A stretch of 64,000 nt of DNA from SB11 sp965222995 (GCA_965222995.1 OZ244977.1:2294001-2358000); one strand, 5' to 3'. Shown: positions 9,057 to 18,064, counted from the stretch's first letter. Notes: a model not told the origin generated them from the sequence alone. Program-made: numbers and translations.

Positions 9057-9899
9057 ATGGTTAAGGCTAAACACTATATTTTTAAGTTTATATCCCTTGC
9101 TATAATTTTTGTTGTACTAACTATTCTTACACAAATAGGCGGACTTATCTTCTTATGTTGTTTACCACTTTTCAATTTTATCTCTTCAAAAAAACTAAAA
9201 GCTTTTTATAGTTTTTCGCTTAAAACTGTATCATTTATTTCACTTTACACAATAACTTCATTCTTAATAGTTCCTCCTGTAGCTCAATTATTTGGTAGAA
9301 TACAACTTCCCATAAATTCTAAGACATTAAAACCTGCTTCCATATTTACAGTTATCTGTAACAGGCATTATGTAAAGCCTGAACTAAAAAGGGTTTTATT
9401 AGAAAAAACTAAAGTACTCTCAAAAAGCAATAAAGGTTTAGTCACATATTATTTAGATGCCAATTTCCCTTTTGTAAATGGCTTTCCCCTACTTCCACAT
9501 TTAAGCCATAACGATGGTAAAAAAGTTGATATAGCCTTTTACTATACTGAGAAAGAGGGTAGTAACCAAAAACACGGCAGCCCTTCTCCTATAGGTTATG
9601 GAGTTGGAGTATTGCCGAAAGGTAAGGAAACTAATTCAGCACAATATTGTACTCAAAAAGGGTATTGGCAATACAACATTATTGATAAATTTATAAAGCC
9701 TTTTAAGAAAAACAGATACTATTTTGATGAGAAAAATACATATCAACTTCTTAGGCTGCTGGCAAATGACAAAGCAACAGAAAAAATTTTTATTGAACCT
9801 TTTTTAGCCAAACGCTCCAAAATAAGCTCACCAAAAATAAGGTTTCATGGTTGTCATGCTGTTAGCCATGCAGACCATATTCATATCCAAATAAAATAA
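9057..9899 (+). CDS. Membrane-anchored LAS-family (MepA-like) putative murein peptidase
   Basis: The 280-aa protein has two N-terminal hydrophobic segments (about residues 12-40 and 58-80), followed by an extracytoplasmic domain. LPHLSHNDGKKVDIAFY (about 140-156) matches the SH-xx-G-xx-VDI zinc motif of LAS peptidases such as the penicillin-insensitive endopeptidase MepA. The C-terminus HADHIHIQIK matches their HxDHxH motif. By analogy it would cleave peptidoglycan cross-links, using the zinc ligands His-x6-Asp and the terminal His. A membrane anchor is unusual for MepA. It ends the polyprenyl synthase operon and is followed by a terminator. The link is motif-level, without alignment support. 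Confidence 0.55.
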   Translation: MVKAKHYIFKFISLAIIFVVLTILTQIGGLIFLCCLPLFNFISSKKLKAFYSFSLKTVSFISLYTITSFLIVPPVAQLFGRIQLPINSKTLKPASIFTVICNRHYVKPELKRVLLEKTKVLSKSNKGLVTYYLDANFPFVNGFPLLPHLSHNDGKKVDIAFYYTEKEGSNQKHGSPSPIGYGVGVLPKGKETNSAQYCTQKGYWQYNIIDKFIKPFKKNRYYFDEKNTYQLLRLLANDKATEKIFIEPFLAKRSKISSPKIRFHGCHAVSHADHIHIQIK

Positions 9900-9930
9900 A
9901 AAAAGCACCCTAAAATCAGAGTGCTTTTTA
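9898..9930. terminator. Bidirectional intrinsic terminator
   Basis: AAAAAGCAC and GTGCTTTTT arms flank a short loop between the convergent MepA-like gene and rpmA. Runs of A and T on the two sides allow termination on both strands. Confidence 0.8.
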
Positions 9931-9951
9931 ATATAGTTGTGAGAAAAACTA

Positions 9952-10494
9952 TTATTCCTCAGTTTTATCTTCTTTAGGTTCTTCTTTCTTCTCCTCTTTT
10001 TCAGCCTTTGGTGCTTCCTCTTTTTTCTCTGCTTTTGGAGCAGCAGTTTTCTTAGGAGCTGCCTTTTTAGCTTTGGGTTTCTCTTCAGCAGGTGCATCAG
10101 CTTTCTTAGCCTTAGGTGTTGCTTTTTTCTCTTCCTTAGCAGGAGCTTCTTCTTTTTTAGCTTCTACTTTAGCCTCTGCATCTTCAACCTGTTTTGCTAC
10201 TTTTTTAGCTTTCGGCTTTTCTACTACAACATCGTCAACTTCTATAGCTTCAACTGAAACAAAAGAACGGTTGTTTTTACGTTTTCTAAAAGTAACTATA
10301 CCATCAGTCATAGCAAAAAGTGTATGGTCTTTTCCCATACCTACATTTTCACCGGGGTGATGTTTAGTACCACGTTGTCTTACTATTATATTACCGGCTA
10401 TTGCTGCTTGACCGCCAAAAATTTTAACACCTAAGCGTTTACTTTCTGATTCACGTCCGTTTTTCGAGCTACCGGCACCTTTTTTATGAGCCAT
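9952..10494 (-). CDS. rpmA: 50S ribosomal protein L27 with a long charged C-terminal tail
   Basis: Residues 1-84 are canonical bacterial L27 (MAHKKGAGSSKNGRESESKR, GGQAAIAGNIIVRQRGT, GMGKDHTLFAM). L27 sits at the peptidyl-transferase centre of the large subunit. L27 normally ends near residue 85, but here about 95 residues follow. They are composed almost entirely of Lys, Glu, Ala and Pro (PKAKKA, APAKEEKK, PKAEKEEKKEE) and read like a histone-H1/disordered tail. There is no stop or frameshift between core and tail. The gene follows rplU by 32 nt and ends at a bidirectional terminator. Confidence 0.93.
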   Translation of the reverse strand: MAHKKGAGSSKNGRESESKRLGVKIFGGQAAIAGNIIVRQRGTKHHPGENVGMGKDHTLFAMTDGIVTFRKRKNNRSFVSVEAIEVDDVVVEKPKAKKVAKQVEDAEAKVEAKKEEAPAKEEKKATPKAKKADAPAEEKPKAKKAAPKKTAAPKAEKKEEAPKAEKEEKKEEPKEDKTEE

Positions 10495-10526
10495 TATATT
10501 ATCCTTTTATTTTGTTGTTAAACAAA

Positions 10527-10841
10527 CTAGGCTTTAATGCCTGAAATTTTAATTTTAGTAAATTGTTGTCTGTGTCCGTTTTGTTTTTGGTATCCTTTAC
10601 GGCGCTTTTTCTTAAACACCAATACCTTATCGCCTTTTAAGTGTTCTATTACTTCGGCAGATACTTTTGCGCCTTCAACAGTGGGAGCTCCTACTTTCAC
10701 TTTACCATCGTTATCAACTAAAAGAACCTTGTCAAAGTCAACCTTATCACCTGCTTTGTTTTGGTTCATACGATGAACGAAAATAGTTTGGTCTTTCTCC
10801 ACTTTAAACTGCTGACCGGCTATTTCTACTATTGCGTACAT
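10527..10841 (-). CDS. rplU: 50S ribosomal protein L21
   Basis: The 104-aa protein is full-length L21 (MYAIVEIAGQQFKVEKDQ..., GDKVLVFKKKRRKGYQKQNGHRQQFTKIKI). It binds 23S rRNA in the large subunit. It is first in the rplU-rpmA operon. A TATCTTTG element at 10865-10872 on the minus strand leaves a leader of roughly 20 nt. Confidence 0.96.
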   Translation of the reverse strand: MYAIVEIAGQQFKVEKDQTIFVHRMNQNKAGDKVDFDKVLLVDNDGKVKVGAPTVEGAKVSAEVIEHLKGDKVLVFKKKRRKGYQKQNGHRQQFTKIKISGIKA

Positions 10842-10864
10842 TTAACTTGATTTTTTAAGGACGG

Positions 10865-10872
10865 CAAAGATA
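10865..10872 (-). promoter_or_regulatory. -7 element of the rplU-rpmA promoter
   Basis: On the minus strand this reads TATCTTTG, a perfect match to TAnnTTTG, 23 nt before the rplU start codon. The preceding TTTTTGTG is AT-rich, and I could not place the -33 element with confidence. Confidence 0.5.
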
Positions 10873-10924
10873 CAAAAACACTATACAAATCAAAATATAG
10901 ATATCATAAAAAATTATAGATATC

Positions 10925-11998
10925 CTACTCAATAACTTTATTAATATAAGGCGAGTTTAGCAAACGTAAAGCCCCCATATATTTAAGGTCGAAACTTACC
11001 AAATCACCTACATTATAACCACCCTTATTATCATCCAAATCTAAAATTATCATATCAGAGCTTGCTCCTACAACTTCTATGCTTTTATCATCAGGTAAAA
11101 GAAAATCACCATTAGCCACATCCAGTACACCAACATCAATAACTGCACGGTATGAGGTTTGTCCATAATCTTCTTCTGCTACTTCAACCTCCTCCCCCGA
11201 AGGGTTTTCACCCAAATACCCTGATGGTATTTTAGGTTTTTCTGCTATTTCAATAATCTCTGCATATAGTTTTAAAACCCCGCCAACCATACCCTCAATC
11301 GGGCTTTCATCAAACAAATTATTTCCAAAATACAGCGTCTCCCCTACCCTGAAATGGTTTATAGCTTTAGGCACCTGTTTATGCAACAAAAGTGGTATTA
11401 CCACAGATGTACCCCCTGTTACCCAAGGTATTTTTTTATTAAACTTAGCTTCAATTAGTTGCTCGTATAATGATAATATCAATAACTTATCTTCTGACGG
11501 ATATACCCCACTTAAGCAGTTTAAGTTGGTACCTAAACCGCTTATTTCAATATTGGGTAATTTAAATACACTCTCATAAAAATCTAAAAGTGTCTCCCCT
11601 ACAACACCTTCACGCAAATCACCCAACTCAATCATAATAATAATTTTATGCGTTTTACCTTGTTTCACGGCCTCATCAGAAAGCCATTTAATAGTTTGTA
11701 ACTCGGTATTAAAACTCACATCAGCATACTTTATTATGCCCTCTATACTTCGTTTTGCAGGAGGTTTTATATATACTGTCTGTACATTAGGATTTAGTTT
11801 TTTTATCATTTTTAAGTTAGACAACCGCGCATCACAAATCTCTTTCGGTCCTAACTTCAAAAGTTCTTCTAAATATCCCTTATGCCCACATAATAACTTT
11901 GACACTACTGACCATTCTACCTCATTTTCTTTAAACAGCTTATCTAAAAATTGGTAATTGTGTCTAAGTTTTTCAGAGTTTAGTTTTATAAATGCCAT
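10925..11998 (-). CDS. PLP-dependent amino-acid (alanine/ornithine-type) racemase
   Basis: The 357-aa protein is a fold-type III PLP enzyme of the alanine/ornithine racemase group. The candidate Schiff-base lysine is in WSVVSKLLCGHKG (about residue 33). ICDARLSNL, ELGDLREGV, GLGTNLNCL, GTSVVIPL and FRVGETLYFGN follow in the order seen in Orr-type racemases. It would interconvert L- and D-forms of an amino acid. It is the last gene of an operon with a sodium:solute symporter and a GNAT acetyltransferase (gaps 8 and 4 nt). That suggests uptake and processing of the same amino acid, which is inference. Confidence 0.75.
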   Translation of the reverse strand: MAFIKLNSEKLRHNYQFLDKLFKENEVEWSVVSKLLCGHKGYLEELLKLGPKEICDARLSNLKMIKKLNPNVQTVYIKPPAKRSIEGIIKYADVSFNTELQTIKWLSDEAVKQGKTHKIIIMIELGDLREGVVGETLLDFYESVFKLPNIEISGLGTNLNCLSGVYPSEDKLLILSLYEQLIEAKFNKKIPWVTGGTSVVIPLLLHKQVPKAINHFRVGETLYFGNNLFDESPIEGMVGGVLKLYAEIIEIAEKPKIPSGYLGENPSGEEVEVAEEDYGQTSYRAVIDVGVLDVANGDFLLPDDKSIEVVGASSDMIILDLDDNKGGYNVGDLVSFDLKYMGALRLLNSPYINKVIE

Positions 11999-12002
11999 AT
12001 AA

Positions 12003-12449
12003 CTAGCGTTTTAGTCGCATTTCTAAATAAGGATTGGTAAAACCCACTTTTTCATATAAAAACCTTGCGGGGTTATCTTTTTCAACATGTAATGCAATAT
12101 CGCCTTCACATCTATTAATGGTTTCAAGTATAAGTGCTTTACCTATGCCCTTCCCTCTATACTTGTTGTGTGTAGCTATATATACCAGTATATTTTCAGG
12201 TATATAGCCACCCATACCGGTTTTATTGGTAATTACAACCCCTGCAATTTCTTCGTTTTCGGTAGCAACCAATATAGAGCCTCCTAGTCCACCATTTCTA
12301 GCCATGGCAAAATTTAAACATTTGATAATGTCTTTCTTTGCATCACCATATTCTTCTAAGTGTTTAAAAAGAAAGTTTGTAATAGCCCCTTCGGAATATA
12401 TGCCCTCTTTTTGTAAATCATCTTCATTTCCTATAAAATTTATTTCCAT
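12003..12449 (-). CDS. GNAT family N-acetyltransferase
   Basis: This 148-aa single-domain GNAT protein has the acetyl-CoA pyrophosphate loop NKYRGKGIGKALI (about residue 95). It ends with LHVEKDNPARFLYEKVGFTNPYLEMRL, typical of amino-acid or small-molecule acetyltransferases. It is cytoplasmic. It sits between the symporter and the racemase genes with gaps of 8 and 4 nt, so it is probably in the same transcript. The acceptor is unknown. Confidence 0.82.
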   Translation of the reverse strand: MEINFIGNEDDLQKEGIYSEGAITNFLFKHLEEYGDAKKDIIKCLNFAMARNGGLGGSILVATENEEIAGVVITNKTGMGGYIPENILVYIATHNKYRGKGIGKALILETINRCEGDIALHVEKDNPARFLYEKVGFTNPYLEMRLKR

Positions 12450-12457
12450 TCTTATTT

Positions 12458-13909
12458 TTATTCTTCAAGTTGTGTGTTTAGTTCTTTTCTATTTGGAAAC
12501 AGATATGAAAGTGCTACAAAAACTATAAGTGAGGCTATAATACCTACTATGTTAGCATCTAAAACACCAAAAAGTTTGTATTTGTAATAAATTAGGGTTG
12601 AGGTAACTATACCCCCAACCAGCATTGATATAAATGCTGCTATGGGACTACTTCGTTTCCAAAAAAATGCACCGATAATGGGAATGAGCAGACCAGACAC
12701 CATAAAAGCATAGGATTTTAACATCAAATCCAGCACGCTTTCTATAGATAAAGCTATTATTAATGCTATAGCTCCCAGTATAAGTGTAGTTATTTGAGAT
12801 AGCCTAAGTAGTTGCCTGTGACTAAGTTTAACATAGCGCTCTATAATATCAGTTACTACATTGCCTGATGCTGCCATGAGGCAACTATCTGCTGTTGAAA
12901 GTATGGCTGAGAAGTAGGCAGACATCATTAAACCCATTAGCCCAACGGGTAATACCACTTTTAGCAGCAGGGGTAAACCCATTTCAGCATCCAAATCGGC
13001 TATTTTATCAAAGCCGTTGGTCTCAAACATTCCTTGCAATAAGGCTACGTGTGCAAATAATCCCAGCATTACCCCCATAATTGCCATAATAGGCCACTCA
13101 AAAATACCTGCTATAAACCATGCCTTTTGAGCTTCCTTTTCTCCTTTGCAGGCATAAATACGCTGGTAAAGGGTCATCCCCACAAACCAAATGGGTATTA
13201 TAGTTATGCCCCAATTTATCAAATCGTACCAATGTATATTGTTAAATGACAAAAACTCTGCAGGCAATGTTTGTTTGATAGATTCCCAACCCCCAATAGC
13301 ATTATATGCTATTGGAATACCAATAAATATCAAACCGCTCATTAAAATAATCCATTGCACAGTATCAGTATAAATTACTGCTTTTATGCCTCCCATTACT
13401 GTATAAACCACTGCTATAATACCCATTACCAAAAGGGCATTATCTAATGTGAGTGTAGGAAAAGTTGCCGATGCCAGTTTTGCCCCTGCAAGTAGCTGTG
13501 AACTGGTAAACCCTAAATACCCAATGGCTGATATAATACCTGCCAACAAGGCTACTTCTTTACCGTAATAGTGTTTAAATATCTGCGGGAAGGTAAACAG
13601 GTTTATTTTTTTGGAGAGCTTAGATACCCTGGGTATTAAAATTGCTGCGCTTAGCCAGGCTCCTATTAAACCTGTAAACAGCATCCATGAGCCGGATAGT
13701 CCTATAGTAAAACCTAAACCTCCTAAACCTACTGAAAAGCCTCCCCCAACATCGGTCGCTACTACAGATAAGCCTACATGGAAGCTACCCATAGAACGCC
13801 CACCTACAAAGTAATCGTCGGTAGTTTTATTCTTTTTTAGGAAAAAGAAACCAATACCTAACATTACCACCATATAGACGGCAAAAATTATTATATCAAT
13901 ATAATGCAC
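12458..13909 (-). CDS. Sodium:solute symporter (SSS family)
   Basis: The 483-aa protein has about 13 hydrophobic segments and SSS-family motifs. These include DYFVGGRSMGSFHVGLSVVATDVGGG near the N-terminus, VYTVMGGIKAVIYTDTVQW, and AYFSAILSTADSCLMAASGN, a conserved sodium-site segment. It is an inner-membrane secondary transporter importing a small solute with Na+. The start codon is GTG (13907-13909), because no ATG is suitably placed upstream. It leads an operon with a GNAT protein and an amino-acid racemase, hinting at an amino-acid-like substrate. Confidence 0.88.
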   Translation of the reverse strand: MHYIDIIIFAVYMVVMLGIGFFFLKKNKTTDDYFVGGRSMGSFHVGLSVVATDVGGGFSVGLGGLGFTIGLSGSWMLFTGLIGAWLSAAILIPRVSKLSKKINLFTFPQIFKHYYGKEVALLAGIISAIGYLGFTSSQLLAGAKLASATFPTLTLDNALLVMGIIAVVYTVMGGIKAVIYTDTVQWIILMSGLIFIGIPIAYNAIGGWESIKQTLPAEFLSFNNIHWYDLINWGITIIPIWFVGMTLYQRIYACKGEKEAQKAWFIAGIFEWPIMAIMGVMLGLFAHVALLQGMFETNGFDKIADLDAEMGLPLLLKVVLPVGLMGLMMSAYFSAILSTADSCLMAASGNVVTDIIERYVKLSHRQLLRLSQITTLILGAIALIIALSIESVLDLMLKSYAFMVSGLLIPIIGAFFWKRSSPIAAFISMLVGGIVTSTLIYYKYKLFGVLDANIVGIIASLIVFVALSYLFPNRKELNTQLEE

Positions 13910-14201
13910 TTATATACTGTTGCTTATTTTTTAGAAACTATTTAATCGGAAAGATGAGAAACCGCTACTACTAAGGCGGGATATAATATTTGTGTGCGGC
14001 TTTGAGTTTTCTGATGATAAACAGAAACTCAACTAAAATGGTATTTTGATTAAATAATGTATAAAACAAAACGTATCCTCTCTCACTTGGCAAACTCACC
14101 GTTTTAAAAGCAACACAAATATAAGAAATTAAGGCTACCCGCCCAAAACTCTATATTTCAGTACAACAAACTATACTTTAAAATTGTTATATTAATAGTA
14201 T

Positions 14202-15014
14202 ATGAATCATACTTTCGGAATTACACTATCTGGTGGAGGAGTTAAAGGTTTGGCACATGCAGGAGTATTGCAAGCACTGGATGAACATGATTTAAAACCC
14301 ACTTGTATTTCAGCCACTAGTGCAGGTGCTATGGTGGGTGCTTTGTATGCTTCAGGAATTAAGCCGCATGATATGCTGGCTATTATTAGTGATATAAAGC
14401 TGTTTTCTTTCAGAAGCTTTAATTTAAGAAGTCCGGGGTTTTTTGATATTTCACCACTAGAAAAGGCTTTGAAGAAAAATATTTTAGCTGAAACCTTTGA
14501 TGAGTTGCCCATAGAGTTTCATGTTATTGCTACCAATTTAGAGACTGCCCGCAGTACTACATTTTCAAACGGAAAATTATTGCCTGCTATTTTAGCCTCC
14601 AGTGCTTTCCCTATGGTTTTTAACCCTATTGAAATTAATGGCAATCTATATGCTGATGGTGGCATTACCAACAACTTTCCTGTGAATGTGATACGTGAAA
14701 ACTGTAAATACTTATTAGGGGTTTATGTAAATCCGCTTTATGAAGTAGAACGAAAAAAGTTAGCCAGCTCAATGAAAATTGCCGATAGGGTATACCGCAT
14801 TGCTATTAACTACTCATCAAGCTTAAAGTTTAACATTTGCGACAAAATGATTAACCCCAGAGGTTTGAGCCAGTTTGGCACTTTTGATATGAATAAAGCC
14901 GATAAGATTTTTGAAATTGGTTACAATACTGCTACTGATGCAATTAAAGAAATGAAAAAGGGTGTTGAAGACTCTGAACTAAATCCTATCCAACGTTTCT
15001 TTAGTAAACTCTGA
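14202..15014 (+). CDS. Patatin-like phospholipase (RssA/NTE group)
   Basis: The 270-aa protein has the patatin oxyanion motif SGGGVKGLAHAG (residues about 9-20), the nucleophile elbow SATSAGAMVG with Ser about 41, and the catalytic DGGITNNFP (Asp about 151). The elbow reads A-T-S-A-G instead of the usual G-T-S-A-G, a mild deviation that should keep the Ser-Asp dyad. It would act as a lipid acyl hydrolase. No signal peptide is visible. Its last 36 nt overlap the convergent cupin gene. Confidence 0.87.
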   Translation: MNHTFGITLSGGGVKGLAHAGVLQALDEHDLKPTCISATSAGAMVGALYASGIKPHDMLAIISDIKLFSFRSFNLRSPGFFDISPLEKALKKNILAETFDELPIEFHVIATNLETARSTTFSNGKLLPAILASSAFPMVFNPIEINGNLYADGGITNNFPVNVIRENCKYLLGVYVNPLYEVERKKLASSMKIADRVYRIAINYSSSLKFNICDKMINPRGLSQFGTFDMNKADKIFEIGYNTATDAIKEMKKGVEDSELNPIQRFFSKL

Positions 15015-15347
15015 TTGTGTTTTATCACCTGTATTTAGTGTTGAAGCAGGTTCAAACAACATTACCTCCACCTCGTTTTCTGCAACAGGTTTGTGTTCTA
15101 TACCTTTAGGAATGATGCAAAATTCGCCTTGCCCTAATAGTATGGTTTTATCTCTTAACTCAATTTTTAATTCACCTTTTACTACATAAAACAGCTCATC
15201 TTCGTTATCGTGTTTATGCCACACAAACTCGCCCTTTAGTTTTGCAAGTTTCACATGCTGTCCGTTTAACTCACCCACTATTTTGGGGCTCCAGTGTTCA
15301 CTAAAAAGACTTAGTTTCTCTTTAAGGTTTACTTTACTTAATCCCAT
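14979..15347 (-). CDS. Small cupin-domain protein
   Basis: ATG 15347 is chosen; one codon upstream is only a GTG. The 122-aa protein is a single cupin barrel. Motif 1 is VWHKHDNEDELFYVVKGEL (two His and a Glu as metal ligands) and motif 2 is GEFCIIPKGIEHKP. Function is unknown; such proteins are often dioxygenases, isomerases or binding proteins. It is cytoplasmic. Its 3' end overlaps the end of the patatin gene by 36 nt on the opposite strand, and both frames look real. Confidence 0.78.
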   Translation of the reverse strand: MGLSKVNLKEKLSLFSEHWSPKIVGELNGQHVKLAKLKGEFVWHKHDNEDELFYVVKGELKIELRDKTILLGQGEFCIIPKGIEHKPVAENEVEVMLFEPASTLNTGDKTQSEFTKETLDRI

Positions 15348-15456
15348 CACTACAAATAAACACTATATTGATAATTTTACCTGTAAACAAAAACTAAAAC
15401 AACAACGTCTTATTTGTAGATACAAATGTGTATATTTACCTATAATTTAACTTAGT

Positions 15457-16596
15457 ATGAAAGATAAATTGCAACGCCGTAGTTTTTTGGGACGGGCTGC
15501 TTTACTAGTTGCCTCATCTATAGCTATTCCCTCTTTTGCCAAAAATATAATGAAGAATAAAAAATCTATCGAAACTGAAACCAACCCCATTTTAGGTACA
15601 ACTGCCCTTGGTTTTACATGGGAAACTTCTGACCCTTTTTTGTTTTGTGTACACCATGAGGATGCTTTTCCCAAAGGAAATGATGAGATGGCTCCTGATA
15701 GTAAGTATTTGGAAGGTAGGCATATGGGCGAAGATTTTATTATCAAAGACGGTTTTAGGATGTATCACGGTAGAACTGTACCTGGCTTCCCCGGACACCC
15801 ACATAGAGGATTTGAAACTATAACGGTAGTGCGCAAAGGTATTGTAGACCATGCTGATTCTATGGGAGCATCAGGCCGTTACGGTAACGGCGATGTGCAA
15901 TGGATGACGGCAGGTAAGGGCGTGCAGCACTCTGAAATGTTTCCCCTAATTCATAAGGAAAAGGACAACCCTATGGAGCTGTTTCAAATATGGCTGAATC
16001 TACCCAAGAAAAACAAAATGGTTGAGCCACATTTTAAAATGTTTTGGAACGATAGTATTAATAAACTTACCCATACAGATAGCATCAATAAGAAAACAGA
16101 AGTAGAGGTAATTGCAGGTGAACTTAATGGTACCCAAGCCCCTACTCCCCCACCAAACTCTTGGGCGGCAGATAAAAGCAATGAAGTAGCAATTTGGAAT
16201 TTTGCTATGGAAGCAGGTGCTACTTTTACCCTTCCCAAAGCCTCAGCAGGAGTAAACCGTACCATTTATTTTTATGAGGGAAATGAAATAGATGTGGCAG
16301 GTACTAAGATTACTAAATACCACTCGGCTAAACTAAAGGCTGATGCAGAAGTAACTATAACCGCAGGTAGCGAAGAAACCAAAATACTATTACTACAAGG
16401 CAAACCTATTAATGAGCCTGTGATACAATACGGCCCCTTTGTAATGAACACCAAAGAAGAAATACACCAAGCTTTTGAAGATTATCACAAAACCCAGTTT
16501 GGTGGCTGGCCTTGGGACAGACACGATAAGGTGCATGACAGGAAACTTACCCGCTTTGCCAAATATGCTGATGGCAAGGAAGAAGTCAAAGGTTAG
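15457..16596 (+). CDS. Pirin-family protein with Tat signal
   Basis: The 379-aa protein starts with a twin-arginine signal: RRSFLGRAALL (RRxFL) at residues 7-17, then a hydrophobic stretch ending IPSFAK. The mature part is a bicupin pirin. The metal site lies in PGHPHRGFETITVV (two His), with further His in IVDHADSMG and GKGVQHSEM; a Pirin_C-type second domain follows. Pirins are usually cytoplasmic or nuclear iron proteins, some with quercetinase activity. Export through Tat, with the metal loaded before export, is unusual and worth noting. It appears monocistronic. Confidence 0.83.
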   Translation: MKDKLQRRSFLGRAALLVASSIAIPSFAKNIMKNKKSIETETNPILGTTALGFTWETSDPFLFCVHHEDAFPKGNDEMAPDSKYLEGRHMGEDFIIKDGFRMYHGRTVPGFPGHPHRGFETITVVRKGIVDHADSMGASGRYGNGDVQWMTAGKGVQHSEMFPLIHKEKDNPMELFQIWLNLPKKNKMVEPHFKMFWNDSINKLTHTDSINKKTEVEVIAGELNGTQAPTPPPNSWAADKSNEVAIWNFAMEAGATFTLPKASAGVNRTIYFYEGNEIDVAGTKITKYHSAKLKADAEVTITAGSEETKILLLQGKPINEPVIQYGPFVMNTKEEIHQAFEDYHKTQFGGWPWDRHDKVHDRKLTRFAKYADGKEEVKG

Positions 16597-16621
16597 TTGT
16601 TGGTTAACAGTTATTAGAAAT

Positions 16622-16657
16622 AAAAATGCCTTTCAGATAAAATTCTGAAAGACATTG
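16622..16657 (-). terminator. Intrinsic terminator of the aldehyde dehydrogenase gene
   Basis: Arms at 16625-16637 and 16644-16656 pair (AATG-CTTTCAGA type, one mismatch). On the minus strand they are followed by a T-rich run GCATTTTTATT. Confidence 0.6.
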
Positions 16658-16705
16658 TAATTGGTCGCCCGAAGTAGGCTAATATCTATTTATACCTTAA
16701 CAGGT

Positions 16706-18064
16706 TTATTGTGATATATAAACGGTTTTTCTGTTTACAAACTCCATAATACCGTCTTTGCCTAACTCTCTTCCATATCCTGAGTGTTTGGTACCACCAA
16801 ATGGTAAACGAGGGTCTGATTTTACTAGTGCATTTACAAAAAAAGCACCATCACTAACCCTATCAATATATTTTTTAGCTTTAGCAATATCTTTTGTAAA
16901 TAAACTTATGCCTAAACCAAATTTGGTATTTTCTGCTATGGCTAGGGCTTCATCCTCAGTTTTAACTTTAATTATTGGTGCAACAGGCCCAAAGGTCTCC
17001 TCAGAAAACAACGGCATTTCAGGCGTTATATTGGTAATTACCGTGGGTTCATAAAAGGCATCATTTTGGTTTCCACCCAGTTCTATTTTTGCCCCTAATT
17101 TTACTGAGTCTTGTACCTGTTTATTCAGTTGGTCTGCCAAGTCTTTTCTTGCCAATGGCCCTACTTGTGTATTTTCATCAAGGGTATTACCTGCTTTTAG
17201 TGCCTTTACAGCTTGTATATATTTGGATAAAAACTCATCGTATACCTTTTCTAGTATAATAAAGCGTTTGGCGGCAATGCAGCTTTGTCCAGTATTCATC
17301 ATTCTGGCCTTCACACCTATTTCTACCGCTTTGTCAATATCAGCATCTTCGCAAACTATAAATGCGTTACTGCCCCCCAATTCCAACAAAGTTTTTTTGA
17401 TGTTTTTACCTGCTATTGAAGCCACTGAAGAACCTGCCCTCTCACTACCGGTAAGGGTAACTGCTTTTATAACAGGGTTCTCTATTATAGCTTCAATTTT
17501 ATCATGGTGAACTAGCAGGTTTTGAAAGCCACCCTCAGGCAAGCCTGCTTCTTTCAATATTTCCTCTACATGTAGCGCGCTTCTAAAAACATTGGCGGCG
17601 TGTTTCAATACACCCACATTACCCGCCATAAGGGCAGGTGCTATAAACCTAAATACTTGCCAAAAAGGGTAGTTCCAAGGCATTATGGCTAATACACAGC
17701 CCAAAGGCTCGTGGCGCACAAAATTTTCATGAGCATCAGTATCAGCAAATTCATCGGTCAAAAAGCCCTCAGCATTCTCAGCATAGTAGCGGCACACCCA
17801 AGCACATTTTTTTATTTCTGCTTTTGCTTCGGTAATGGGTTTTCCCATTTCAATCGTAATGGTTTTAGCATATTCATCAACATTTTTTTCTAAAATATCG
17901 GCAGCGTTTGTAAGTACTTCTGCACGCCTGCTAAAACTTGTTTTACGCCAAATATCAAAAGTGGTATTTGCCTTATTTAGTATGGCATTTACCTCTTGTT
18001 TGGTTTGTTCTTGAAATATCTCTACAACCTCATTATTGTAGGGGTTTATTATTTTAAATTCCAT
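16706..18064 (-). CDS. NAD(P)-dependent aldehyde dehydrogenase (succinate-semialdehyde dehydrogenase type)
   Basis: The 452-aa protein has the ALDH superfamily signatures PWNYPFWQVFRF, LTGSERAG (cofactor-binding Rossmann), LELGGSNAFIV (general-base Glu) and NTGQSCIAAKR (catalytic Cys near residue 261). The C-terminal LPFGGTKHSGYGRELG is also present. Size and motifs match the shorter GabD/Sad-like group that oxidises succinate semialdehyde and related aldehydes. It is cytoplasmic. It stands alone between a terminator and a 455-nt intergenic region. Confidence 0.88.
   Translation of the reverse strand: MEFKIINPYNNEVVEIFQEQTKQEVNAILNKANTTFDIWRKTSFSRRAEVLTNAADILEKNVDEYAKTITIEMGKPITEAKAEIKKCAWVCRYYAENAEGFLTDEFADTDAHENFVRHEPLGCVLAIMPWNYPFWQVFRFIAPALMAGNVGVLKHAANVFRSALHVEEILKEAGLPEGGFQNLLVHHDKIEAIIENPVIKAVTLTGSERAGSSVASIAGKNIKKTLLELGGSNAFIVCEDADIDKAVEIGVKARMMNTGQSCIAAKRFIILEKVYDEFLSKYIQAVKALKAGNTLDENTQVGPLARKDLADQLNKQVQDSVKLGAKIELGGNQNDAFYEPTVITNITPEMPLFSEETFGPVAPIIKVKTEDEALAIAENTKFGLGISLFTKDIAKAKKYIDRVSDGAFFVNALVKSDPRLPFGGTKHSGYGRELGKDGIMEFVNRKTVYISQ

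Noticed and set aside
14002..14031. GAGTTT-CTG/CAG-AAACTC hairpin between the symporter and patatin genes as a terminator
   Set aside because: It has no T-run on either strand and lies between divergent genes, where no terminator is expected. Left unassigned.
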